NCBI GenBank assembly: GCA_964535025.1
Contig: CAZHRW010000198.1
Location: forward strand, 1-64,000
Direction: 5' to 3'
DNA length: 64,000 nucleotides
From: JAAYZK01 sp964535025
GTDB lineage: Bacteria > Planctomycetota > Phycisphaerae > SM23-33 > FEN-1343
Shown here one piece after another: positions 27,835 to 38,310 of the stretch. Position 1 is the first letter of the stretch; every line of letters begins with the position of its first letter. The notes below the pieces were generated by a model. The model saw only the letters and a program-made list of their open reading frames with translations, had not been told where the DNA came from and ran no database searches. A program made the translations under genes and the position numbers.

Positions 27835-28743
27835 ATGGCCGAGACGATTCCCATCATTCTCGACACCGACATCGGCGGCGACATCGACGACACCTGGGCG
27901 CTGATCTTCATGCTCCGCTGCCCGGAACTCGACGTTCGCCTGATCACCAGCGCCGCCGGCAACACCCCGCTCCGCGCCCGCATCATCGCCCGCCTGCTCC
28001 AGGTGGCCGGGCGGACGGATATTCCCATCGGCATCGGCCCGGCCGCCCCGGGCAGCGAGAAACACCTCGCCAACCAGCACGAGTGGGTCAAGGACTACGA
28101 CCTCGCCACTTACCCGGGCACCGTCCACGCCGACGGCGCCGCCGCGATCGCCGAGACGATCCGCGCCGCCGACCGCCCCGTCACCGTCGTCGCCACGGGG
28201 CCGCTACCCACCGTCGCCGAGGCCCTCCGCCGCGACCCGACCCTCACCGCCCGCTCCCGCTTCGTCGGCATGCACGGCTCCATCCGCCAGGGCTACGGCG
28301 GCTCGCTCACCCCGTGCGCCGAGTCGAACGTCAAGAACTTCACCGCCGATTGCCAGTACGTCTTCGCCGCCGACTGGCCCAAAACCATCACCCCCCTCGA
28401 CACGTGCGGCCACGTCGTCCTCGACGGCGAGCCTTACCAGCGGATCCGCAACGCCGACGACCCCCTGTTGCGGGCCCTGCGGACCAACAACGACCTGTTC
28501 GCCCGCCACGTCCGGTGGACCACCTACGACCCGACCGAGCGATCGAGCACGCTGTTCGACACCGTCGCCGTCTACCTCGCGTTCAGCGAGGACCTCGTCG
28601 AGATCGAACAGTTGCCACTCGTCGTCACTGACGACGGCTACACCCGCCTCGACGACGCCGGCACCCCCGTCCGCTGCGCCACCGCCTGGCGCGACCTCGA
28701 CGCGTTCAAGCACCTGCTGGCCGAGCGGCTGTTGCAAGCCTGA
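27835..28743 (+). CDS. Inosine/uridine-preferring nucleoside hydrolase family protein
   Basis: A 302-aa protein. The N-terminal Asp cluster DTDIGGDIDDTWAL binds the catalytic calcium. The usual family motif is slightly shorter, so this copy has a small insertion. VVATGPLPTVAEAL and the later ESNVKNFTADCQ fit the fold. It would release ribose from purine or pyrimidine nucleosides in the cytoplasm. GGAGGAGA precedes the ATG. It stands alone between the mannosidase/ROK unit and a convergent GH2 gene. Confidence 0.85.
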   Translation: MAETIPIILDTDIGGDIDDTWALIFMLRCPELDVRLITSAAGNTPLRARIIARLLQVAGRTDIPIGIGPAAPGSEKHLANQHEWVKDYDLATYPGTVHADGAAAIAETIRAADRPVTVVATGPLPTVAEALRRDPTLTARSRFVGMHGSIRQGYGGSLTPCAESNVKNFTADCQYVFAADWPKTITPLDTCGHVVLDGEPYQRIRNADDPLLRALRTNNDLFARHVRWTTYDPTERSSTLFDTVAVYLAFSEDLVEIEQLPLVVTDDGYTRLDDAGTPVRCATAWRDLDAFKHLLAERLLQA

Positions 28744-28905
28744 GCGGGGGTGGAGATGGACAAAATGGACACGATGGACGGCTGACGCGTTTTTCGGGTG
28801 CCCTTCCCGGGCAAGCGCGATCGACGGGCGGAGCCTGTTTCGCGAATCCACGGCCGTGCGAGCGTCAGTCGTCCATGCCGTCCATCGCCGCCACCGCCAC
28901 CGCTC
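28742..28905. repeat. Long imperfect inverted repeat at a convergent gene end
   Basis: The left arm (28742-28788) contains three ATGGAC units spaced 9 bp and ends in GCTGACGC. The right arm (28862-28905) is its near reverse complement, starting GCGTCAG with two GTCCAT units. Between them TGCCC/GGGCA can form a small inner stem after a T5 run. It overlaps both neighbouring stops by a few bases and could terminate in both directions. Confidence 0.55.
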
Positions 28906-30682
28906 ACTCCCGCTCGATCGCCGCTGTCCGCGCCTGGACGGCCCGGAGGCGGTCGATGTCGAACTTGGCCGAGCGGTCGAAGCGGTATAGGCCGTTCTGC
29001 TCCTGGAACACGTCGGTCAGTTGCGTGTAGCAGTAGCCGAACATCGCCGCATCGTCCAGCAGGGCGGTGCAGAGGCCTTCGAAGCGGGTGTAGAATGCCT
29101 CGAGCGTCTCGGGCGCCTCGCCGTAGCCCCAGCCGTCCGGCTCGTCGGTCCAGCGGATGCCGCCGAACTCACTGCAGAAGTATGGCTGGCCGCCGTAGGC
29201 GATGGAGATCTCGCGGCGGTTGTAGAACGGCTCGCCGGTCCCGACGCCGCCCTGCCGCTTGCGGAACTCCTCGACGTCCTGGCTGTAGTCGTGGCTGTCC
29301 CACACATCCGTCGCGGCGACGCGATGGGCGTACCCGGACGCATCCAGGACCGGACGGGTGCGGTCGGCGTGCTTGGTCATCGCGAACAGGCCGCCGGTGA
29401 GGTCGTCGAGCATGTCGATATGATCGCCGATCTCGGCGCTGGTCTCGTTCAGCGGGCACCAGCCGATGATGCACGGGTGGGAGTAGTCCCGCTCGAGCGC
29501 CTCGGCCCACTGGGCCATCATCGACACCATCGGATCATGCCGCGACAGGTCCTCGATCGACGCACCGCGCCATCGGCACGAGCAGCCCCAGTCGCCGAAC
29601 TCGCCCCAAACGAGATACCCCAGCCGATCCGCATGATAGAGGAAGCGTTCTTCAAACACCTTCTGGTGCAGGCGGGCGCCGTTGAATCCCGCGGCCATCG
29701 CCAGCTCGATATCCCGCCGCAGCGCCGCATCGCTCGGGGCGGTCATGATCCCGTCGGGGTAGTAGCCCTGGTCGAGGACCAGCCGCTGGAAGAGGCTTCG
29801 GCCGTTGATCCGCACCGTCTTGCCGTCGATCACGATGCTCCGCATCCCCGCATACGTCGACGCGGCGTCCAGGACGGCGCCGTCAGGGCCGAGAAGCTCC
29901 AGCGCAATGTCATAGAGGTGCGGCTCGCCCGGCCCCCACAGTTTCAGCCGCTCGTGCGGGACCAGCAGGTCGAGCGCGGGCGTAAAGGCCTGATCGGCGG
30001 CAACCTCGGCGCGGGCGATCTCGCCGTCGCCGTCGCTGAGAACCGCGCGGACGGTCAGCCCCGCCCGCGGGCCGTCCAGCGGCAGCTCGAGGCGGAAACG
30101 CCGGGCGGGCACGTCCGGCGTGATCCGCGGCCGCCTGAAGCGGCTGGCGGGGACGGGTTCGAGCCAGACGGTCTGCCAGATGCCCGTGGTGCGGGTGTAG
30201 ACGCAGCCGTGATTGTCGTAGCGCTCGGACTGCTTGCCCCGCGCTTTCGCCTCGCGCATCGCGTCGCGGGCGCGGACGACGATCACGGCCGTCTCGCCGG
30301 GTCCGGCGGCGCCGGCGAGGGTGCAGGTGAACGGCGTGAACCCCCCGCGATGGCGGCCGACTTCGCGGCCGTTCACCCACACGGTCGCGTCGTAATCGAC
30401 CGCCCCGAAATGCAGCAGCACCTCGCGGCCCTCCCACGCGACGGGGATCTCAACGGCCTTGCGGTACCACACCGCGTTCATGAAATCGACGTGCTCGACG
30501 CCCGACCGTGTCGACTCGGGGCAGAACGGCACGGTGATCGTGCCGGTCAACTCGCGCTCCCGCAGGCCGCGCTGGCCACCGCTGTCGCCGTAGTCGATCT
30601 CGAACTGCCACGTGCCGTTGAGGCACAGCCAGTCGCGGCGGACGAACTGGGGACGTGGATACTCGTTTCGGGGCTGAGCCAT
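28904..30682 (-). CDS. GH2-family glycoside hydrolase (beta-glucuronidase/galactosidase-like)
   Basis: A 592-aa protein in three parts: jelly-roll sugar-binding domain (about 1-180, LNGTWQFEID, VWVNGREVGRHRGGFTPF), immunoglobulin-like domain (about 185-285) and TIM barrel (about 290-590). The acid/base is Glu413 in WCPLNETS and the probable nucleophile Glu505 in YFCSEFGG. There is no signal peptide, so it probably acts inside the cell on imported glycans. The specific sugar cannot be assigned. GTGAGG precedes the ATG, and a promoter lies at 30740-30768. Confidence 0.85.
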   Translation of the reverse strand: MAQPRNEYPRPQFVRRDWLCLNGTWQFEIDYGDSGGQRGLRERELTGTITVPFCPESTRSGVEHVDFMNAVWYRKAVEIPVAWEGREVLLHFGAVDYDATVWVNGREVGRHRGGFTPFTCTLAGAAGPGETAVIVVRARDAMREAKARGKQSERYDNHGCVYTRTTGIWQTVWLEPVPASRFRRPRITPDVPARRFRLELPLDGPRAGLTVRAVLSDGDGEIARAEVAADQAFTPALDLLVPHERLKLWGPGEPHLYDIALELLGPDGAVLDAASTYAGMRSIVIDGKTVRINGRSLFQRLVLDQGYYPDGIMTAPSDAALRRDIELAMAAGFNGARLHQKVFEERFLYHADRLGYLVWGEFGDWGCSCRWRGASIEDLSRHDPMVSMMAQWAEALERDYSHPCIIGWCPLNETSAEIGDHIDMLDDLTGGLFAMTKHADRTRPVLDASGYAHRVAATDVWDSHDYSQDVEEFRKRQGGVGTGEPFYNRREISIAYGGQPYFCSEFGGIRWTDEPDGWGYGEAPETLEAFYTRFEGLCTALLDDAAMFGYCYTQLTDVFQEQNGLYRFDRSAKFDIDRLRAVQARTAAIERE

Positions 30683-30739
30683 GGCCTCACCGTGTCAGAA
30701 CCGACTGGCCGCCGGCGGCCGCTCCGCCGGCGCGGCGGC

Positions 30740-30768
30740 ATTCTACAGGGGCCGAACCGCCACGGCAA
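30740..30768 (-). promoter_or_regulatory. Sigma-70-like promoter of the GH2 gene
   Basis: Minus strand: TTGCCG (30768-30763), 17 bp, TAGAAT (30745-30740). The leader is about 50 bases. Confidence 0.55.
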
Positions 30769-30855
30769 CCACAAGCGGTACGCGCGTGCGGTTGCAGGAT
30801 AGGGCGGAGGCCTGGGTCGTCGCGCTTTGGGCCGCGTGGCATCAACGGCCCCGGG

Positions 30856-30895
30856 AAAAAGGGCCCGCCGTCCCCGGGACAGGGGCGGCGGGCCC
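30856..30895 (-). terminator. Intrinsic terminator of the acs-transporter unit
   Basis: GGGCCCGCCG (30861-30870) pairs perfectly with CGGCGGGCCC (30886-30895), with further CCCC/GGGG pairing inside. On the minus strand the stem is followed at once by TTTTT (30860-30856). It lies 24 bases past the transporter stop. Confidence 0.85.
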
Positions 30896-30918
30896 GAGAC
30901 CCTCTGTGATAAGGTGGC

Positions 30919-32256
30919 CTAGGCGGCCTGTTCCGCCTCGGCCATCGCGACGGCCTTCGGCGGGCGGACGATCGCGGCCAGAGCGGCGGCGACCAGACAG
31001 GCGACCCCGGCGATGATGAACGGAGCCAGCCAGGCGCCCACCTGGCCGGCGGCGGTGTCCTTGAAATAGCCGGCGACCTGCGGGCCGGCGATCCCCGCGA
31101 TGCCGTACGCCAGGAAAACCCAGCCGTAATTGGCGCCCAGGTGCTTGGTGCCGAAGAAGTCGGCCGTCGCCACCGGGAACAGGGCGAAGTTGCCGCCGAA
31201 GTTGAAGCCGATGATGCACGCGCCGACGATCAGACCCAGTTCGGTGCGTCCCAGGTAGAAGAACAGCAGCATGATGACGCCCTGCAGGGCGCACATCAGC
31301 AGCAGCGACAGGCGCGTCCCAATCTTGTCCGAGACGCTGCCCCACACAATCCGTCCCAGACCGTTGAGGATCGCATACAGCGCCATCGCCGTGCCGGCGA
31401 TCCGCCCGGCGGCGGCCTCGTTGGCGACGGCCTTGGAGGCCTGCAGCGCGTCGATGCCGAACAACTTGATACAGCCGATGACCATCAGCCCGGCCAGGGC
31501 CGAGCCGACGAACATGAGCAGCAACCCGTAGTACTGGGGCGTCCTGAGCATCTGATTGGCGGTGTAATCGACCAGCTTGGCGCGGCCGCCGGTATCGACG
31601 GCCTCGGGCGGCACGTAACCTTTGGGCCTGTACCCGTCCGGCGGGTTGATCATCACGATGCTGCCCAGCAACACCAGGACGGCGAAGACGATGCCGTAGA
31701 CGATGAACACGCCTTGTACGCTCGGCAGGCCGAACAACTCGACGGTATTCAACAGCCCTCCGAACCAACTGCCGGCCAGCTTGACCCACAGGGTCGCGCC
31801 GAAGCCGAATCCGGCGACGGCCAGACCGCTGACCATGCCCTTCTTGTCGGGGAACCATTTAACGCCCACGGCAATGGGGACCACATAGCCCAGACCGATC
31901 CCGGCCCCGCCGATGACGCCGATGCAGATGAACTGGGCCGCGAAGGAACTGCCCAAAAACCCGCCCAGGATGTACCCGAGCCCGAGGACCAGCCCGCCCG
32001 CCACGGCCAGGGCGCGTGGTCCCGTGCGGGGCATCATGCGTCCGGCGATGACCATGACCACGGCGAACGTGGCCAGGCCGGCCGAGAAGATCCACATGGT
32101 CTGGCCCGTGGTGAAGCCGTACGGGCCATCGGCGGCGACGAGGCGATCCGTGAACACGCTCCAGGCGTAGATGGCGCCCAGGCAGAGCTGGATGAGGATG
32201 GCTCCCACGACGACCAGCCAGCGATTCAGAACGGCGGGGTTGTCTTGATCATTCAT
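30919..32256 (-). CDS. OFA-type major facilitator transporter
   Basis: A 445-aa membrane protein with twelve predicted helices and a long central cytoplasmic loop (about 205-240, YRPKGYVPPEA). GAIYAWSVF near the N-terminus, VKWFPDKKGMVSGLAVAGFGFG in the middle and FGTKHLGANYGWVFLAYGIAG near the C-terminus match the oxalate/formate antiporter (OFA) subfamily of monocarboxylate carriers. Being downstream of acs on the same strand, uptake of acetate or another small carboxylate is the natural guess. AAGGAG precedes the ATG. A strong intrinsic terminator follows. Confidence 0.85.
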   Translation of the reverse strand: MNDQDNPAVLNRWLVVVGAILIQLCLGAIYAWSVFTDRLVAADGPYGFTTGQTMWIFSAGLATFAVVMVIAGRMMPRTGPRALAVAGGLVLGLGYILGGFLGSSFAAQFICIGVIGGAGIGLGYVVPIAVGVKWFPDKKGMVSGLAVAGFGFGATLWVKLAGSWFGGLLNTVELFGLPSVQGVFIVYGIVFAVLVLLGSIVMINPPDGYRPKGYVPPEAVDTGGRAKLVDYTANQMLRTPQYYGLLLMFVGSALAGLMVIGCIKLFGIDALQASKAVANEAAAGRIAGTAMALYAILNGLGRIVWGSVSDKIGTRLSLLLMCALQGVIMLLFFYLGRTELGLIVGACIIGFNFGGNFALFPVATADFFGTKHLGANYGWVFLAYGIAGIAGPQVAGYFKDTAAGQVGAWLAPFIIAGVACLVAAALAAIVRPPKAVAMAEAEQAA

Positions 32257-32284
32257 CGATGTGTGCTCCTTGCATAATGGACCG

Positions 32285-32368
32285 GCGGCCCCCGTCCGGC
32301 AGATCGGATGCCGAACGGGGGCCGCGGTCGTCGGCGGACCGGCGCCCGCGGGGTGTCCCGGGCGCCGG
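32285..32368. other. Two strong stem-loops between acs and the transporter gene
   Basis: GCGGCCCCCGT pairs with ACGGGGGCCGC (32285-32325, with inner CGGCA/TGCCG), and CCGGCGCCCG pairs with CGGGCGCCGG (32339-32368). No T-run follows on the minus strand, so partial attenuation or RNA protection is more likely than full termination. Confidence 0.5.
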
Positions 32369-32371
32369 CCG

Positions 32372-34366
<1,995 letters not shown>

Positions 34367-34498
34367 CTATCCTTTCTTTGACCATGGGGCACGAACGTGC
34401 CTGCCCTCGAACGATAAACCCTCCGTCCAGGCACCCCGCCGTGGCGGAGGCCTGCCGGGGGTGTCCGGCGCCTGGGACGGAACGTACAGGTTCCAGCC

Positions 34499-34527
34499 AT
34501 TGTGCGGCAGGGGTTGGGGTTGTGCAA
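34499..34527 (-). promoter_or_regulatory. Candidate acs promoter
   Basis: Minus strand: TTGCAC (34527-34522), 17 bp, CACAAT (34504-34499). The expected transcription start is near 34492. The leader to the acs ATG is about 125 bases. Confidence 0.45.
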
Positions 34528-34552
34528 ACAGAAAACGCTAAAATGAGGTAAA

Positions 34553-34570
34553 CTGTGAAACGATTCACAG
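34553..34570. promoter_or_regulatory. CRP/FNR-family operator
   Basis: CTGTGAAACGATTCACAG is a perfect inverted repeat with the core TGTGA-N6-TCACA, the consensus for CRP-type regulators. Its centre lies about 69 bases upstream of the predicted acs start, close to the class I spacing of CRP activation. It could also serve the divergent acuC genes. Confidence 0.65.
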
Positions 34571-34643
34571 CAAACGGCGACCCGGCGGGCCGACAAGGCG
34601 CGATTTCGCAACTTTGCGACTTCGATTCCCAAGGCTGCAAATT

Positions 34644-34665
34644 GAATTCGCAAGCTTGCGAATTC
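34644..34665. repeat. Perfect 22-bp palindrome in a cluster of degenerate 20-bp repeats
   Basis: The palindrome is centred on AAGCTT with GAATTC at both ends. It is flanked by related imperfect units (TCGCAA/TTGCGA at 34606-34619, CTGCAAATTGAATTCGCAAG at 34635-34654). Confidence 0.6.
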
Positions 34666-34977
34666 GAAGAAGGGACAGAAGCACAAAGACGCCGAGCTAT
34701 CTCGGTATTGCAACTCCGAAATTGTAACCCCTTGCCATTACTCACCTGCCACCCGGCATGCCCGCCCCAAAGACGGCATCTCTTTCGGCCGCTCAATGAA
34801 CCGTTCTCCCAACCGCTTCGGCGCGGCCGGGTGTGCGAGCGGCGGGCCCGGTGACAGACCGCCTCGCACGCCCCGCGCCCCGGCGGGCAAAAACCCTTGT
34901 TCCCAGCGGGGCTGGGCGTTAAGGTTCGGGCATGTGTGGGCGGTCGGCCGGGAACCCCTTCTGTGCTGGAGAGTGAA

Positions 34978-36165
34978 GTGGCTGCCACATACCCAACGCG
35001 GCCTCGGGCCGCTTTCATGTGGGATGAGCGTTTCGATCGCAACGCGTACCCGACCACGATCCCCTTCCGGACGGATCGGGCCGCGATGGCCCGTCGAACG
35101 TTGAGGTCGATGGGGATGCTCTCGGCGCGCGACGAGGCCCCGGTGGTTCCGGCGACCCGCGAGCAGATCGAGCGGTTCCACGACGGGCACTACCTTGACG
35201 TGATGCTCGCCGCCGAGCGGGGCGACATGGGCGTCGAGGGTCTGCGCATGGGGTTCGGGACGGGCGATTGCCCCGTGTTCCGGGGCATGTACGCCCACGG
35301 CGCCCTGGCCGCCGGGGCCACGCTGGGCGCCGCCGAGCTGATCCTGTCGGGCGAGGTGACCGTGGCGTTCAACCCGCACGGGGGGTTCCACCACGCCGGG
35401 CCCGACTATGCCGCGGGGTTCTGCTATATCAATGATGTGGTCCTCGGCTGCCTGGCCCTGGTGGAGGCGGGGCGGCGGGTGCTGTTCCTGGATATCGACG
35501 TCCACCACAGCGACGGCGTCCAGAACGCCTTCTACCACCGCGCGGACGTCTGCGTCATCTCCATGCACGAGACCGGACGGCGGCTGTTCCCCGGGACCGG
35601 CTTCGTCCACGAGACCGGCGTCGAGGCCGGCGCCGGCTACAGCGTTAACGTCCCGCTGCCGCCGGGCACGTACGACGACGCCTACCTGCGGGCCTACCGG
35701 TCGGTGGTGGCGCCGGTTATCGATCGCTATGAGCCGGACGTGCTCGTCGTGGAAGTGGGGATGGACGGGCTCGTCGGCGATCCCCTGGCGGAGTTGGCGT
35801 TGACCAACAACACCCACGCGGCGATCCTGACCGACCTGCTGGAGCGCCACAAGCCCCTGCTGGCCCTCGGCGGCGGCGGGTATCATCCGGAAAACAGCGC
35901 CCGCGGGTGGGCGCTGGCCTGGGGCGTGATGACCGGCCAGGACGTCGACGCCGACGCCGCCGTCGGGCTCGGCGGGGTCATGCTCTCCAGCACCGATTGG
36001 CACGGCGGCCTGCGGGACCGCGTCCACGAGCCGCTCCCGGATCAGCGCGAGGCCGTGGACCGCCAGGTCGATCGCGTGATCGACGATGTCATCGAGCGGG
36101 TCTTCCCGCGACTGGGCCTGACGGACGGGCGGTCGGCCGGCGGAAAGGACAGCATCGGCGCATGA
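34978..36165 (+). CDS. acuC: Histone-deacetylase-superfamily protein (AcuC-like)
   Basis: A 395-aa zinc deacetylase. It has HGGFHHAGPDYAAGFCYINDVV (catalytic histidine pair), DIDVHHSDG (zinc ligands Asp and His), VEVGMDGLVGDPL (third ligand Asp region) and ALGGGGYHPEN. AcuC enzymes remove the acetyl group from the active-site lysine of acetyl-CoA synthetase and so reactivate it. I place the start at GTG 34978 because GGAGAG precedes it and the first beta strand begins before the ATG at 35017. It overlaps the ADP-forming synthetase start (ATGA). Acetoin use is not implied. Confidence 0.8.
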   Translation: MAATYPTRPRAAFMWDERFDRNAYPTTIPFRTDRAAMARRTLRSMGMLSARDEAPVVPATREQIERFHDGHYLDVMLAAERGDMGVEGLRMGFGTGDCPVFRGMYAHGALAAGATLGAAELILSGEVTVAFNPHGGFHHAGPDYAAGFCYINDVVLGCLALVEAGRRVLFLDIDVHHSDGVQNAFYHRADVCVISMHETGRRLFPGTGFVHETGVEAGAGYSVNVPLPPGTYDDAYLRAYRSVVAPVIDRYEPDVLVVEVGMDGLVGDPLAELALTNNTHAAILTDLLERHKPLLALGGGGYHPENSARGWALAWGVMTGQDVDADAAVGLGGVMLSSTDWHGGLRDRVHEPLPDQREAVDRQVDRVIDDVIERVFPRLGLTDGRSAGGKDSIGA

Positions 36166-38267
36166 GTGTCAAGGCGTTGTTCAATCCGAACTCCGTGGCG
36201 GTGGTGGGCGCCTCGGCCGGTCGAGGCAAGGTGGGCAACGAGGTGCTGCGCAGCCTGATCCGGGGCGGGTTCGACGGGCCCATCTACCCGGTCAACCCCA
36301 AGGGCGGCGAGGTGGAAGGCCTGACGTGCTACGTCGATCTGGCCGCGATCGGCGAAACGCCCGACCTGGTCGTGATCGTCGTGCCCGCCAAGGCCGTGCC
36401 GGAGGTGATGCGACAGTGTGCGTCCCTGAAGGTCACCTCCGTCGTGGTCCTCTCGGCGGGCTTCCGCGAGTCCGGCCGCGAAGGCGAGCAGCTCGAGCGG
36501 GAGATCGTCCAGATCGCCCGCCGGGCCGGCATCCGCATGGTGGGGCCCAACTGCGTGGGCCTGATGTCCGTGCACAACAAGCTCAACGCCTCCTTCGGGG
36601 GCGACCTGCCCGTGCCCGGCTCGATCGGCTACTTCTCCCAGTCCGGCTCCCTGCTGGCGGCGATCCTGGACATGGCCAACGCCGGCGGCGTGGGGTTCAG
36701 CAAGCTGATCAGCATCGGCAACAAGGCCGACGTCGACGAGCTGGACGTGCTGAAGGCGTTCGCCGAGGACGAGCAGACCAAGGTCATCGCCGGCTACCTC
36801 GAAACGATCGCCGACGGCGACGCCTTCATGCGCGAGGCCGAGGCCGTCAGCCGTCACAAGCCCATCCTGTTGATGAAGGCCGGCGAGACCGGCTCGGGCA
36901 CCGTGGCCGCCAGCAGCCACACCGGGTCGCTGGTGTCGCGTCAGGCGGCGTTCGAGAGCATTTTCGCCCGCGCGGGGATCGTGCGCTGCCAGTCGATCAA
37001 GGCCCAGTTCGACTACGCCTGCGCCCTGGCCAGCCAGCCGCTGCCGGCGGGCAAGCGCGTGGCGGTCGTCGCCAACGCCGGGGGCGCCGGGATCATGGCG
37101 GTCGACGCCATCGAGCGCGAGGGGCTGGAACTGGCGCCGCTGACCGACGCGACCCGGTCGCGCCTCGCCGAGAGCCTGCCGCCCTCGGCGAACGTGAACA
37201 ACCCCGTCGACGTCCTCGGCGACGCCCTGGCCGACCGCTACCAGGTGGCCGTCGAGGCGGTGATGGAGGACCCCCATGTCGACGTTGTTCTGACGTTGTT
37301 GACGCCCCACGCGATGACCGAGTGCGCGCCGACGGCGCGGATGGTCGTCGAGGCGGCGGCGCGGACGGACAAGCCGGTGCTGGCGTGTTTCCTCGGCGCC
37401 CGGCGGATGGCCGAGGCGGTCGACGTGCTCCGCGCGGGGGGCGTGCCCCGCTACGACTCCCCCGAGGCCGCCGTCGCCACGATCGCGGCGATGGCCAACT
37501 ACGCGACGTTCCTCAAGCGGCCCGAACGGGTCGTGCGGCTGTTCCCGGTCAACCGCCGCAAGGTCGAGACGATCATCGATCGCCACCTCCAGCGCGACGC
37601 GCTGGAGATCGGCGAGATGGAGGCCCAGGAGATCCTCCAGGCCTACGGATTCGTCACGCCCCGCGGGGCGGTGGCCACCTCGCCCGAGCAGGCCGTCAAC
37701 ATCGCCCGGCAGATCGGCTACCCCGTCGTGCTGAAGATCTGGTCGCCCGATATCCTCCACAAGACCGACGTCGGGGGCGTACGGCTCGGGCTCAACAGCG
37801 ACGACGACGTCATGGACGCGTTCGACCTGATGATGTACCGCATCCCCCGCAAGCGTCCCGACGCCGACATCCTCGGCGTCCTGGTCCAGCAGATGGTCTC
37901 GGGGGGCACCGAGGTCATTCTCGGCATGCACCGCGACGAACGCTTCGGCCCGCTGATGATGTTCGGCATGGGCGGGAGGATGGTCGAGGTGCTCAAGGAC
38001 GTGGCGTTCTACCTTGCCCCCATTACCGCCGAGGAGGCCAAGCAGATGCTCCTGAGCACCCAGACCTACCAGTTGCTCACCGGCGGCGGCGGGCGGGAGG
38101 GCGTGGACCTCGACGCCCTCGCCGAGGGTCTGCAGCGGCTCAGCCAGTTGGTCACCGAATTCCCCCAGATTCAGGAAATGGACATCAACCCCTACGTCGC
38201 CGGCCCCGAGGGCACTTCCCCGATCGCCGTCGACGCCTTTATCCGTCTGCGCAACAACGCGGACTGA
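36162..38267 (+). CDS. ADP-forming acyl-CoA synthetase, fused alpha-beta (acetate-CoA ligase type)
   Basis: A 701-aa protein. It has an N-terminal CoA-binding domain (FNPNSVAVVGASAGRGKVGNEV), succinyl-CoA-synthetase-like domains with YFSQSGSL and GTVAASSHTGS (catalytic His), and a C-terminal ATP-grasp domain (GYPVVLKIWSPDILHKTDVGGV, FGPLMMFGMGG, EMDINPYV). It interconverts acetyl-CoA or another acyl-CoA plus ADP and phosphate with the acid plus ATP, via phosphohistidine. Unlike the Pat regulators of this family, it carries no acetyltransferase domain; that domain is instead fused to the next gene. Overlap with acuC indicates co-translation. Confidence 0.88.
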   Translation: MSVKALFNPNSVAVVGASAGRGKVGNEVLRSLIRGGFDGPIYPVNPKGGEVEGLTCYVDLAAIGETPDLVVIVVPAKAVPEVMRQCASLKVTSVVVLSAGFRESGREGEQLEREIVQIARRAGIRMVGPNCVGLMSVHNKLNASFGGDLPVPGSIGYFSQSGSLLAAILDMANAGGVGFSKLISIGNKADVDELDVLKAFAEDEQTKVIAGYLETIADGDAFMREAEAVSRHKPILLMKAGETGSGTVAASSHTGSLVSRQAAFESIFARAGIVRCQSIKAQFDYACALASQPLPAGKRVAVVANAGGAGIMAVDAIEREGLELAPLTDATRSRLAESLPPSANVNNPVDVLGDALADRYQVAVEAVMEDPHVDVVLTLLTPHAMTECAPTARMVVEAAARTDKPVLACFLGARRMAEAVDVLRAGGVPRYDSPEAAVATIAAMANYATFLKRPERVVRLFPVNRRKVETIIDRHLQRDALEIGEMEAQEILQAYGFVTPRGAVATSPEQAVNIARQIGYPVVLKIWSPDILHKTDVGGVRLGLNSDDDVMDAFDLMMYRIPRKRPDADILGVLVQQMVSGGTEVILGMHRDERFGPLMMFGMGGRMVEVLKDVAFYLAPITAEEAKQMLLSTQTYQLLTGGGGREGVDLDALAEGLQRLSQLVTEFPQIQEMDINPYVAGPEGTSPIAVDAFIRLRNNAD

Positions 38268-38274
38268 CAGGGGC

Positions 38275-38303
38275 GCCTCCCGGTGCAATAATACCCGGGA
38301 GGC
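38275..38303 (+). promoter_or_regulatory. Hairpin sequestering the ribosome binding site of the CoA-transferase/GNAT gene
   Basis: GCCTCCCGG (38275-38283) pairs perfectly with CCGGGAGGC (38295-38303) across an 11-base loop. The paired strand contains GGGAGG (38297-38302), the only ribosome site for the ATG at 38311. The stem starts 8 bases after the upstream stop, so ribosomes finishing the upstream gene could melt it. Confidence 0.6.
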
Positions 38304-38310
38304 CGCCACC

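Larger units (their letters stand above)
34367..34977. other. 611-base regulatory and repeat-bearing intergenic region between acs and acuC
   Basis: It holds, from left to right, the acs leader, a promoter (34499-34527), a CRP/FNR-type operator (34554-34569), and a patch of degenerate palindromic 20-bp units (34600-34670) containing one perfect 22-bp palindrome. A simple intergenic motif (CACAAAGACGCC, about 34681-34692) and a small hairpin CCCAGC-GGG-GCTGGG near 34905-34919 follow. Short open frames here have no ribosome site or recognisable product. No convincing acuC promoter was found. Confidence 0.55.

Noticed and set aside
32285..32368. Riboswitch
   Set aside because: Only simple hairpins are visible; no conserved junction or aptamer pattern was recognised.
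34555..34854. 99-codon frame in the acs-acuC gap
   Set aside because: Its translation derives from the degenerate palindromic units and intergenic phrase, and it has no ribosome site.
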